From NCBI RefSeq assembly GCF_027580225.2, contig NC_073341.2:9210001-9274000 (forward strand): 64,000 nt of DNA. The letters run 5' to 3'. Positions 11,950 through 24,000 of this stretch are shown here, piece by piece. The notes beneath the pieces are model-generated. The model saw only the letters and a program-made list of their open reading frames with translations, had not been told where the DNA came from and did not search any database. Within the stretch, counting starts at the first letter, position 1; each line of letters starts with the position of its first letter. The DNA comes from Misgurnus anguillicaudatus. Taxonomy: Eukaryota > Chordata > Actinopteri > Cypriniformes > Cobitidae. The position numbers and the translations under genes are program-made.

Positions 11950-12085
11950 GTTTTTAAGGAAATCAAATCAAATCAAATCAAAGTTTATTTATAGAGCACC
12001 TTTTTAAAACAGCAGGTGTTCACCAAAGTGCTGTACATACAGTATAAAATAAACAGAAAATTAAAAAGCATAAAATAAATATAAG
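11950..12085 (+). repeat. LINE or SINE 3' tail next to (ATCAA)n
   Basis: Four ATCAA units are followed by AGTTTATTTATAGAGCACC and AAAGTGCTGTACATA. This is the reverse complement of a typical fish LINE/SINE tail and is probably a 5'-truncated insertion on the minus strand. Confidence 0.55.
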
Positions 12086-12518
12086 ATAAAAAAAGGAAAC
12101 TTCACGAGCCGTGCATATTGAGCTGATGGACTGTATGTACTCCCTGTTGTGAGGGAAAAATGCATGTGCTATTGCTATAAAAGCAAAAAGAAACGTACGA
12201 GCCTGGGATTAGGCAACTTTAGTTGATTACCTTGATATTAGTTAATTACAGATTCATAGTACATTTATTTTGTGCGTTTGATTTCAACTGTAACATTTTC
12301 AGAATTTAATGCTAATGATACTCATCTGATAAATGGCTATTAAGAGTACTGCATTACTACAGTAAAAGTTTGATTATGAGTGTGTTTGCGCCCCCCCAAA
12401 TTTTTTTAGCACCAGCTGCCACTGGTTGTGATATATAGTTGTGATCCAGTGCACAATAAAGATCAGATTTTTTTCTACAAATTCTGATTTGGGCATTAAC
12501 AACATGAAGTAAAATAAA

Positions 12519-13540
12519 GCAATAAACCCCGAGAAGCAGTGGGTTACCAGTGCATTTTATAACAGCTAAGGGGCGTTGTTAGGCACGACGCGAAGCTGTT
12601 ATAAAATGCACTGGTAACCCAATGCTTCGAGGGGTTTATTGCGTTTATAAAACGGTTACTTCATATGCATAATGTTATTTATGTATATATTACTCTTCCG
12701 CCAAACAAAGTAGTTCCTCAGAATCAAGTGTGACTGAAACAGAGCGCAGTTCCCAACAACCAACACAAACGCAGCAAAGACACAATGAAAATATGATTTA
12801 AGACTGTGGTGTTTATTTTTATAAATCAACATTCATCTAATTTATACATTAACATTTATATTAATGTACAAATTAGATGCAAGTGTTGAAGTGATGATCA
12901 AATATGCCTGGAAGCATGCTGAACTCTTTCCCCGTCAACGTTTTTTTTTTTAAGTTGCCACCCAGTTTTAGTTTAATGCCTTGCAGAAAAACATAAAATA
13001 TCAAATGAAAGAACAGACCATCCGCTTTCAAACAAATACAAACAAAAAAACATTTCATCCTACCTTTATTTGTTCTCTTATCACCTCTCAAATTTTTGTA
13101 TTAAAAGCGGAGATAATTCCATTTTTGTGAATAACATTAGTAAGAGATCAAATTCAGAGACATGAACAGTACTACACGGTGTTTTCAGTGAATGCGTCAG
13201 TGTTTAAGTTGGGTAAGATCGCCACCCAGTGGATAAAAGCAGACGTATGAACTTGAGTTATAAAATCCTCAGACAACGTTTTCTCTTTATCGACGAGATG
13301 ACTCAACAATATTTATTGACATTCATCTGGATATCGCCATTAATTGTGCAATTGTAGACAAATTTTTAAAAAATGATTAAAGACTGTGGTGTTTATTTAC
13401 ATAAATCAGTACGCAGCAACAGTGGCGCAGTGATACTTATGTAATGTGGTCTGAACCGTGAGGTTACCGGTGTATTTTATCACGGCTTAGAACGCGTTTC
13501 AACCAATCAGAATCAAGAACCAGAACTGGCCGTTTTATAA
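12519..13540. mobile_element. Hairpin-headed element, copy 1
   Basis: It begins GCAATAA with a near-perfect hairpin (12519-12643) and ends CGTTTTATAA. The loop side carries GTTGTTAGGCACGACGCGAA, identical to the copy at 48764-49229, while the stem arms differ strongly between copies but still pair. The body contains a segment (12938-13080) related to the inner part of the element at 43067-43901. No transposase is visible, so it is non-autonomous. Confidence 0.75.
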
Positions 13541-14129
13541 AAGGCATTTTGGATTTATATTTTGATATACTATGCTTAATAATTGTTTAATGTGGGTTGC
13601 AGCCCTAACATTCAGATTTCCGTTTTGACTAGAACGTTTTTTTAACAGACCATTGATCTTCCCCAGTTACTACTGTTTACACCAAATAATACAATTAAAT
13701 TGCACAATTAATGAATAAATATTTAATAATTACTGTGTAAGTAAGAAGAGACAACATCCAAAAGTTCATCAAACTTTTATTTTTAATATGCAGCCTTGGC
13801 TGAGCACCTGAAAGTATACACAAGTTTGTTATTTTTTTATAGCAGAATATAGTTTAAGGTGGAAAGTTTGGTTTGTTTGAAAGTTTTGTCAGTGAAATGC
13901 AATGTATTTTGTGTTAAAATAAATAAAAGTGACAACACAAGTTGTGTAAAAGTAACACGAAGTGTGTTGTTCCAATAATAACACTGATTGTGTTGAATTT
14001 AACACATTCGTTTTTTAGAGTGTAGACATCAAAATAATAGTAATTTTTGTTTTTTGTATTTTTCCCTCCTGGCTTTCATTTTTTTCCTTCTTTTTTTGCA
14101 TAATTTTAAAATAAATTTTAAAACAATCC

Positions 14130-14545
14130 TACATACTATTCCTTTAAGAATTATCAGAACATAAACAATGCTCTTATAACTTTCAAAGAATGGAAAGGTT
14201 TTAAAATATTTTGGAACCTTTCCATTCTTTGAAAGTTGTAGGAGCGTTGTTTGTGTTCTGGTGATTCTTAGAGGAACGGTATGTAGGATTGTGGCCAAAA
14301 CTGGTATTGCAATCACAAAACTTGTGGCTAAAACTGGTACTGCAACCACCCAACTGGTGGCCAATACACAAAATGACAACATAAACATCAGTTGAGGGCT
14401 GCAACTCCACTTTTTAAATGACAATATCCAGGCCAGACCACTGTTGTCAGTGTTATAAGTATTTGAAATGAAAATGTTTTGTTAATGTCTAGTGACATAT
14501 CAGAGCTATTTTATGATTAATTGATATAAATTTCTTACATACTGT
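14130..14545. mobile_element. MITE with inner palindrome and short tandem units
   Basis: Inverted arms of about 55 bp meet near 14210 (AAAGAATGGAAAGGTT against AACCTTTCCATTCTTT). Then come three tandem units of about 32 bp containing GTGGCCAAAACTGGTATTGC. CATACTATTCCTTTAA and CATACTGTTCCTTTAA bracket the region. It has no coding capacity. Confidence 0.6.
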
Positions 14546-15059
14546 TCCTTTAACTGTTCTGTTAATGTTAACTGTCAAGTGCATTTATTTCATACAGCTG
14601 ACATTTCAGCCAACATGTTTATATAAGGCAGTTTTATGGCTTTTGCCTGTAAAAATAAACGTTTTAAATTTTGTATGTGTGTATTATGTATTTACTTTCC
14701 ATTTGAGACTTTTTAATAAAAACAATATTTACAATTTATTGCAATAACACATGTAATGACTCATTTATAATTAAGTGGCATATCAGTAGAATACAGAACT
14801 TGGTTATAGTTTTGTAAAAATACAAAAATACAGTAATTTGCTGGCATTACAGCTGCCATTATGTAAATTTACAGTGTAAAGTTTTATAGAACATACTGTA
14901 AAAAATTAATTGCAGCATGATACTGTATCTGGTAATTACAGGTCAAGTCTGTAAAAGTTGTCTACAGTTGTAAAAATACAGAATGTGGCTGGCAACCCAA
15001 TTTACAAGGAAAAGTTTAACAGGGAGAAGACGGCCACATACTCTGCACCCCTAGACATA

Positions 15060-15420
15060 CACACACTAATAAACTAATTCAGTCACACACTCTTTCAGAT
15101 GTCTGCGCTCCGGTGGCTTGCGGTGGCTTCATCATCAGCGCCACAAGAGCGGCAGAGTCGTTGGCAACCTTCAGAAATCCACTGAAGACACATCACTTTC
15201 ATTTACACCTGAGCCTGCATTGCTACCACTTACTTTTTCTCTTATTCTGTTCTTTCATAATGTTTCCTTTATATAAAAAATAACCATGTACTGGGTTAGG
15301 TTAACCGAGACAAGATTCAGAGCAATTATGTACTGCTGCCCTTTTGTTGATGTGATTGCTTCTACATAATTTGTAAATCGCTTACCGTCTGCTAAATGTA
15401 AATGTACTTATTACTACTAG
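15060..15420 (+). mobile_element. L2-like LINE 3' end, truncated
   Basis: It ends TAAATCGCTTACCGTCTGCT followed by AAATGTAAATGTA, a typical fish L2/CR1 tail. Upstream is a decayed coding remnant. It is 5' truncated. Confidence 0.6.
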
Positions 15421-15898
15421 CCAAAAGTAATTAGTTACACTACTAGTTATATTACTTTTCAATTGCACACCCCACCATAAAAGATTTGTGAGTCTGTGAA
15501 TCCATGAAAGTTGCAGATAAATGAAGAGTACAACAGCCTCAAACTATTTGTTAAACAAGTTATGTAATGTAATAAAGCAGTAACATATACACCAAAATTT
15601 GCAACAGGCTCAAGCAGGTGCCAGTTAAACATGTAATTAGCAACTAGCCCTTTTTGGATGGTAACTGTAATGTATCTGTTTTTTAGTATATCATTACATT
15701 ACCAGTTACCAGGAAAAGTAATATTATTAAAGTAACTAGTTACTAGTTTCTGCCCAACACTGTGAACCTTAATCCATTTTCTACGTTTTAACTTTGTGAA
15801 TGGATTTGGGGAATGTTTAGCCCACACCTATTTAAGCAACTAATATGTAAACAATACCCGGTCACTATATTCGTTCGGATGATAATTAGGGTTTATTT

Positions 15899-16309
15899 TA
15901 GTGATGCACAGATGTATCGGTCGCCGATATTTATCAGACGATTTTTGATGAATTTGAAACCATCGGCATATCGGCAATAGCACAAGAAAGGCCGATACCG
16001 ATTGTTTATTAATTAACTGCATAAAGAAATCCATATTATGTAAAAAATGAGTTAATGTTGTTAATAAAATAAATGCTGAATAGCAAAAACCACCTTTGAA
16101 GGTTGTCATGCAGTCTTATTATATTTGTTTTAGCTTAATTTGTGCCTCTCTTATTATGTTGCTCAGTTGAATGTTCATTAGATCAAATCCATGTTCAGTA
16201 AAAATAATTTGATGCAGAAATAAACTAGCTAATAAACCAACTGTATAGTATTATATACAAGTGTTTAATATCGGTATCGGCCCAAAAAAATCCTATCGGT
16301 GCATCCCTA
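15899..16309. mobile_element. hAT-type MITE (ATCGGTGCATCCCTA ends)
   Basis: Termini TAGTGATGCACAGATG and CTATCGGTGCATCCCTA are inverted repeats. The flanks are perfect 8-bp copies of GTTTATTT (15891-15898 and 16310-16317). Length is 411 bp, non-autonomous. Confidence 0.9.
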
Positions 16310-16536
16310 GTTTATTTTATAAGAATTATATAGTCAGAGATAAATGTTACTGAATGTTAAAAATAAAAGAGTCTTACAGTTAACAACAACAAGTAATTAC
16401 AATACAAACATAACCTATAGAAAACACTTCATATATAGTAAAGACACTACGAAATACTGCAATGATAATTAAAATGATGTGTTTATATGACAGGCCTAGC
16501 TTTGGGTCGAAGGACAATTTAATGGAGAATATGTTT

Positions 16537-16719
16537 ATAGACCATTTTGCAAGAAACAACACTGATCCAGAAGACTTCCTGTTTCAGTTTTTTAACACTG
16601 AACAAAATATTAATATTAATTGAATTAAAATGTAAAATAAATATTAACTAAAAAAAATGTAAAACAAGAGGAAGTGCTTTTGGACCAGTGTTGTTTACAT
16701 CTGGCAAAATGGTCTATAG
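16537..16719. mobile_element. Short inverted-repeat MITE
   Basis: TATAGACCATTTTGC at the left and GCAAAATGGTCTATA at the right are inverse, as are the inner CACTGATCCAGAAG and TTTTGGACCAGTG blocks. AT-rich centre, non-coding. Confidence 0.7.
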
Positions 16720-17690
16720 TTTTTCTCTGTAATATATCTATCTCAAATATTGACGCCATGGGGTGAGACTGTGTAGACCAGGATATAGTGTTATGAATAT
16801 ATAAAATTTATATGCATTCCTATGGGGGGTGGGGTCATGTAACTAAAAACTGTCACTACATTATTTCTATCATCAGATGACCTTGAAATATGAAAACTAC
16901 ATTCTGAGAGCTTTCCAGTGATATAGTTTATCAAGATTTTTTAGGTTTAGAGTAGAGGTTTAGAAATATGTAAAAACAAATTGGGCCTACATGTTGACCT
17001 TTTAGAAATTGACTCTCACTACGTCATTTCTTTCCCAAAATTTTGATGAAATATGAAAACTACACTCTAAGAGCTTTCCAAAGATATATAGTTTGACTGG
17101 ATTTTCTAGGTTTAGAACAGGGTATTAGTGCTATACATATGTAAAAACAAATTGGGTCCACCTGTGGCCCGTGACGTTTTAGAAACTGACTTTGACTACG
17201 TCGTAATTTTCCTAAACTTGTGATGAAATATGGAAACTACACTCTAGAGCTTTCCAAAGATGTATAGTTTGTCAAGGTGTTGGTGTATTAGTATTATAAA
17301 TATGTAAAAACAATGTGGGCCTGCTTGACCTTTTAGAAAATGACTCGCACTATGTCAATCTTTTCCCAAAATGATGATGATAAATGAAAACTAAACTCTT
17401 AGAGCTTTCCATTGATATACAGGTTGGTCATGATTGGATAAGAATTCATGCAAAACACTGAAGTAATTGTAAGCATCCCACCGTTGGGACAGTGACAGGA
17501 TATAAATCTTTTGAAGCACACTCTCTTCATAAATGAATCAATTACTCTCCCTACATAATTTATTGTATAAAACACTGCTGAAATATGTATTCTAGATGCT
17601 TCGACCTTTCCAAACATATATAGTTTGTCATGATTCAACAAACATTTACATCCAAAATAGTAAAGTAAACCTAGGGTTCCCCTACGACAG
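16720..17690 (-). repeat. About 178-bp tandem repeat element, copy 1
   Basis: About five degenerate units each carry AGAGCTTTCCA followed by GATATATAGTTTG, spaced about 150-180 bp. The same array lies in the opposite orientation at 46708-48150. It ends about 100 bp before the TATA box of the 23-exon gene. Confidence 0.75.
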
Positions 17691-17794
17691 TTAAGTGGTT
17701 AAACTATTTCTATGGCGCACAAGGTGATGTCACAGTAAAAGTGACGCTAATGGAACTGTAAGCATGTGTGATTATTTCGTCACTGTAAGAGGGC

Positions 17795-17802
17795 TATATA
17801 AG
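17795..17802 (+). promoter_or_regulatory. Candidate TATA box of the 23-exon gene
   Basis: TATATAAG lies about 200 bp before the chosen ATG and implies a start site near 17825. Upstream are TGATGTCAC (17724), AGTGACGC (17740) and TTCGTCAC (17776), which resemble CRE/ATF half sites. The leader to 18003 is GT-rich with no ATG close to the start. Start-site position is inferred. Confidence 0.6.
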
Positions 17803-18003
17803 ACCGCGCGAATTCCAGAAAATTTGTGGGTTTAAAGTTAGGAGATTTTGGTTGACGTTGCTGTTGCTCTTCATTGCTATTTCGTTGTATTTCGTTTTTT
17901 AGTTTAATTTGTGTGTTTTGCGTGTTTTTGTTTTGTTTTGAGCGTGTGTTAGTTTGCTTTTGGTGTGTGTTCGTGTGTTTGTTTTTTATTTCTTTTTTTC
18001 TCA

Positions 18004-21000
18004 ATGATTTATAGACGGCCAAAAAAGCCCGCTGCGGTTAGCCGGCCATTCCGGCTAATCGCGCGGTTTTTTTTGGCCATGTACAATTGGCTGGTCTCTT
18101 TCTTGGGACGCCAGCCTAGCGGTAAACCGAAGGTCCACCGCGGACAATACAGCAGGCGTCCTCGGATGCCAGCTGTGGAGTCCGCGGTGATGCCGGTTCA
18201 CCGTATTTCGGACACCGCGAGAGAGACCTGTAAGTAAACCCATTTCTTCTGTTATTAACTATAAAGTAAAATGAGATGTGTTTATTATATTTGTGTTAAT
18301 CAGAGTTTGACATGAACTGTGTAAGTGAGTCAGTAGCCTATCTGTAACTAAAAAGTCGTGTAAAGTGTAAAACTCAGTTATCGTTTTGCTACTATACTAA
18401 CGTTAACTTAAAAACTTGACAGTTACTTTAAAAACATGGGTAGCGCTTCATGTTGGGACCCGCAATGTGCCGGGTAATTGGGCAGAATTCGCAGCGTACC
18501 TATTTGTAACAACGGAGTACCTTTACGGTACATAATACTTGTGGGTGTAGGGGGACAATATGATACGTTTGGGGTAGTAAGGTGGTAAAAATGGTATTGT
18601 ATCACACGAATTTACCATTAGATGCCATATGTGGGTTTTCTGTTGTTTTTGTGTGGTAAAACCAAAGCTTGGACAGAGTTAAATACCACATGATTACCAC
18701 AGAACATTTTTTGTAACTATTGTAATATTACTTGGTATGTATGACTAAGGGGCGATATTATTATAAATCAGCTGGATTTTTGCTATTTAAATCATATCAG
18801 TAATATAGGCTACTAAAAAGTGATGTGCTGTTATATTTTATTTGACGACGTGGCTCGTAGACATCGACTGTATACAATATACTTTCTTCAAGTAAGTAGG
18901 GAATAAGAAAAATGTACAAAAAAGTTATTAAATAATTTCCCCAGATACTTGCCTAAGTCGTACATACCATGTAATATTACAATAGGTACAATGTAGTTCT
19001 AAAATACTTATAAATAATTTATAAAGTATAAATAATTGATAATTTTCCATATTTTTACCACCCTATTACCCCAAAATAAATATATTGTTACCTTATACCT
19101 ACAAGTATGTACTTTAAAGTTACTCTGTTGTTACAAATAGCTATGCTGTAAATTCAATTTAATTATGCCGTACATTGCGGGTCGTAATATAAAGCGTTAC
19201 CAAATACCGTTGTTAATGTTGTTGACATTGCAAGTCCTTCTCACACCTGACTTAATCTCAAATGGACACTTCTGGACAATAAGAAAAAATGGTCTTTAAC
19301 TCTTATACTGTAAAACTCATAAAATGCTTTTCATATACAGGTCCAGTGTTTCAAGCCCAGAAACTTGTTTCAAAGTTTTCTGCGGCATCAAACGAAGGCG
19401 GTCTCAGTAAAGGGTAACATAAAACATTCACAGTAATATTGTTGTTAAAACATGTTTTAAACAAAAAAATATGTTTAGCTGTAAATAAAAAATTGCATTG
19501 TACTTGAGTGTTTGCACAAACAGGTTTTATTAAGTTTTGTATTTGTATTTATAGACCTTCTATGAGCTATCCAGGATCCCTGGGACTAACTCCTCACAAG
19601 CCTCCCACTTGTGCTTCACAGGTTAGAGTTTTACCAGAGCCCTTATCATAACTAGTGCCAAGTTACAAAGTAATTGAATGTGCATGTATTAATTCTCTGT
19701 TTTCTGCATTTCCAGCCAAGTGGGACAAAGCTAGTTGAGGAGTTCCCTCCAGGAGGTCTGTTGGAGGCTCAAGAAGGTTCTGTGTCCCGCGGTTTGTCCA
19801 GGGGAGTCTGTAAGTTTGAAATGTTGCAATACATATTTATTAAGATTTAAAGGGCTTCACAATTGTACTTTAACTTGTAATTTTTATACTTGCTTATTAG
19901 GTTTTGGACAGCCCAATGGGCGAAGGTCAGGCCCGGGCAGGATTCAGTCTGCGAAAATCTCGCAGGTTTAAATTTGATCATAACTCGTTCAATTTTAAGT
20001 TAAAAAGTAGTTTAATGATCATTTGTTAATTCTCAGTTTGTTATTTTTCCTGCAGACTGTTACTGTGACATGTGAGGAGGTGGATGCGAGCTTTAGGCAA
20101 TCTAATGCTCCGTGAGTTCAGCTATTAACCTTTTGTTTTACTTAATCATTTGTAATATTTGTTTTAGCCATGTTTATGTAAAAATGTAAACAGCAATTGG
20201 GTAGTCCCTGAATATTTTTATATTTATTTATATATATATATAGACCAGTACGCCCCCTCATATGTCCGGTACCTGCCCGGGTTACCAGACGACCCATGGC
20301 CGCTCGTCCGCCGGTCCGGTCCTCAGAGGACATCTGTAAGTTATTAAAAAATTCATTTAAATTTCAATCAGTTTTTCTTATATGCACAATTGTTCTTAAA
20401 ATCGTAACTTTTAGTGTTACTGACATTATTTTTATTCTTGATTATCAGGTTCAGCTCAGCCTGAGGCTGGGTCCGCGGGTGCGACTGGCAGAGGGCCGCC
20501 AGAGGGCCGGCAGGGGGCAGGTCCCGGTCCCGCCCGCTCCTCTGGCGGTCGCGCCCGCTCCTCTGGGGGTTGCTCCTGCTCCTCTGGGGGCCGCACCCGC
20601 TCCTCTGGGGGCCGCACCCGCTCCTCTGGGGGTCCCGCCCCTCAGCTGGTCGTGCCGTCGGCCGGTCCACAGCGGGTGCTGCCGTCGGCCGGTCCTTTGC
20701 CGGTCCTGCCGACGGCCGCTCCGTTGCTGGTCCTGCCGACGGCAACTGCTGAGCAGGTCCAGAACTCGGAGGACATCTGTAAGTTATTAAAATATTCATT
20801 TAAATTTCAATCAGTTTTTCTTATATGCACAATTGTTCTTAAAATCGTAACTTTTAGTGTTACTGACATTATTTTTATTCTTGATTATCAGGTTCAGCTC
20901 AGCCTGAGGCTGGGTCCGCGGGTGCGACTGGCAGAGGGCCGCCAGAGGGCCGGCAGGGGGCAGGTCCCGGTCCCGCCCGCTCCTCTGGCGGTCGCGCCCG

Positions 21001-24000
21001 CTCCTCTGGGGGTTGCTCCTGCTCCTCTGGGGGCCGCACCCGCTCCTCTGGGGGTCGCACCCGCTCCTCTGGGGGTCCCGCCCCTCAGGCGGTCGTGCCG
21101 TCGGCCGGTCCACAGCGGGTGCTGCTGTCGGCCGGTCCTTTGCCGGTCCTGCCGACGGCTGCTCCGTTGCTGGTCCTGCCGACGGCAACTGCTGAGCAGG
21201 TCCAGAACTCAGAGGACATCTGTAAGTTATTAAAAAAATCTTTTAAATTTCAATCAGTTTTTCTTACATGCACAATTGTTCTTAAAATCGTAACTTTTAG
21301 TGTTACTGACATTATTTTTATTCTTGCTTATCAGGTTCAGCGGAGCCTGAGACTGTGGCCGCGGGTGCGACCGGCAGAGGGCCGGCAGAGGGCCAGCAGA
21401 GGGCAGGTCCCGGTTGCGCCCGCTCCTCTGGCGGTCGCGCCCGCTCCTCTGGGGGCCGCAACCGCTCCTCTGGGGGTCGCGCCCGCTCCTCTGGGGGCCG
21501 CACCCGCTCCACTGGGGGTCCCGTCCCTCAGCAGGTCGTGCCGTCGGCCGGTCCACAGCGGGTGCTGCCGTCGGCCGGTCCTTTGCCGGTCCTGCCGACG
21601 GCCGCTCCGTTGCTGGTCCTGCCGACGGCAACTGCTGAGCAGGTCCAGAACTCAGAGGACATCTGTAAGTTATTAAAAAATTCATTTAAATTTCAATCAG
21701 TTTTTCTTATATGCACAATTGTTCTTAAAATCATAACTTTTAGTGTTACTGACATTATTTTTATTCTTGATTATCAGGTTCTGCTCAGCCTGAGGCTGGG
21801 TCCGCGGGTGCGACTGGCAGAGGGCCGCCAGAGGGCCGGCATGGGGCAGGTCCCGGTCCCGCCCGCTCCTCTGGCGGTCGCGCCCGCTCCTCTGGGGGCC
21901 GCAACCGCTCCTCTGGCGGTCGCGCCCGCTCCTCTGGCGGTCGCGCCCGCTCCTCTGAGGGCCGCAACCGCTCCTCTGGGGGTACCGCCCCTCAGCCGGT
22001 CGTGCCGTTGGCCGGTCCACAGCGGGTGCTGCCGTCGGCCGGTCCTTTGCCGGTCCTGCCGACGGCCGCTCCGTTGCTGGTCCTGCCGACGGCAACTGCT
22101 GAGCAGGTCCAGAACTCAGAGGACATCTGTAAGTTATTAAAAAATTCATTTAAATTTCAATCATTTTTTCTTATATGCACAATTGTTCTTAAAATCGTAA
22201 CTTTTAGTGTTACTGACATTATTTTTATTCTTGCTTATCCGGTTCAGCTCAGCCTGAGACTGGGTCTGTGGGTGCAACTGGCAGAGGGCCGGCAGAGGGC
22301 CGGCAGAGGGCAGGTCCCGGACGCTCCCGCTCCTCTGGCGGTCGCGCCCGCTCCTCTGGTGGTCGCGCCCGCTTCTCTGGGGTCCGCGCCCGCTCCTCTG
22401 GGGGCCATGCCCGCTCCTCTGGGGGCCGTGCCCGCTCCTCTGGGGGTCCCGCCCCTCCGCGGTGTCTGATGATGGCCGGACCGTTGCCGGTTATCTGTAA
22501 GTTATTTAAAAATTATTTAAATTTCAAACAGTTTTTCTTATATGCACAAATGTTCCCAAAATCATAATTTTTAGTGTTACTGCCATTATTTTTATTCTTG
22601 CTTTTATTCTTGCTCCTCTGCCAGTCCCGCCTGCTCCTCAGCAGGTCTTAACGTGGCCCGGTCCTCTGCCGGTTCCACCGGGGGCTGCTCCGGCCACTTC
22701 TCGCTGTACTTCAGTAGCTCAGTAAGTTTAACAAATTCTAAAGTGTTTAGGTTGAACATTTGTAAAATAACGTTTTGCTTTAGGGATTTTACAAATAGCA
22801 ATGTTAAGTGTTGGAATATTTGCAGCAACAGCTCTTAACAATATTGTTTTATTTGATGTATTTATAGACCTTCCCCTCCACAAGTGCAGCCAGCACCAGC
22901 AGCACGTGCGTCCCTCAAGCGCCGTGCTGCTGCCATGTCAAAGGTAAACATTTACCAGAGTCAGACATAACTAATGTCAATTAATATGTAAAATGTAGTG
23001 TGCTATGCATTCATTAAATCCCTGTTTTTTTTACAGCCACACACAATTGATGAGGGGGAGGTTGAGGCAAAAAAAGCCAGAAGGACTGTAGCTCAGTAAG
23101 TTTAACAAATTCTCTTTTTATAATGTTTAGCTGTGGTCATTTACAGTTATTATATAGAAAACTTGTGCTTAGTGTTTGAATATTTGAAGCAACAGGTCTT
23201 AACAATATTGTTTTATGTGTTTTATAGGCCTTCAACCTCAGTCTCAGAGGTAGAAATTTACCAGAACCCTACATATATCTATATACTGCCAATTTATGTG
23301 TAGTGTAATATACATGCATTTAATCTCTATTTGTTTAATTTGCAGCAAAAGAAGAAGAAGAAAAGAGAAAAGAGAAGGCTCCAAAGACAGAAAAGACGGG
23401 CGGCAAAGTCCGCTCAGTAAGTTTTAGCCAAATAACTTTAACATTTGTAACATGCTTTTTATAGGCAGCATTCGGTTAGTGTTTGAATATTTGCAGCAAC
23501 AGCTCTTAACAATATTGTTTTATTTTATGTATTTATAGACCTCCTCCACAAGTGCAGCCAGCATCAGCATGTGCGCCCCACAAGCGCCATGCTGATGCTG
23601 TGTCGCAGGTAAAAATTTGTCCTAAACAAAACTAATGTCAATCTATATGTAAAATGTAGTGTAATATACATGCCTTCAATCGTTGTGTCTTTATATTTAC
23701 AGGAGATAAAACAGACGAGAAAAAGGGCGAGAACTTCGCCTCCAGCTCAGTACTTTTATCAAATTCTGTTTTAACTTAAACATTTATAATGTAATGTTTA
23801 GCTGTTTCAACATTTTTATAGACAGCAGTTGTTTAACGTCTGAATGTTTGTAAAAACAGGTCTTAATTATATTGTTTTATGTATTTATAGACCTTCCTCT
23901 CCACAAGTGCAGCCAGCACCAGGGCCTTCAGCTGTTCTTTCAGAGGTAGAAATTTACCTAAACATATCTACTGCCAATTTATATCTAATGTGTAGTGTAA

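Noticed and set aside
20368..22149. Minus-strand open frames of 125-150 codons across array A
   Set aside because: They are the antisense shadow of GC-rich exon repeats. The plus strand has consistent splice sites and the antisense frames run through introns.
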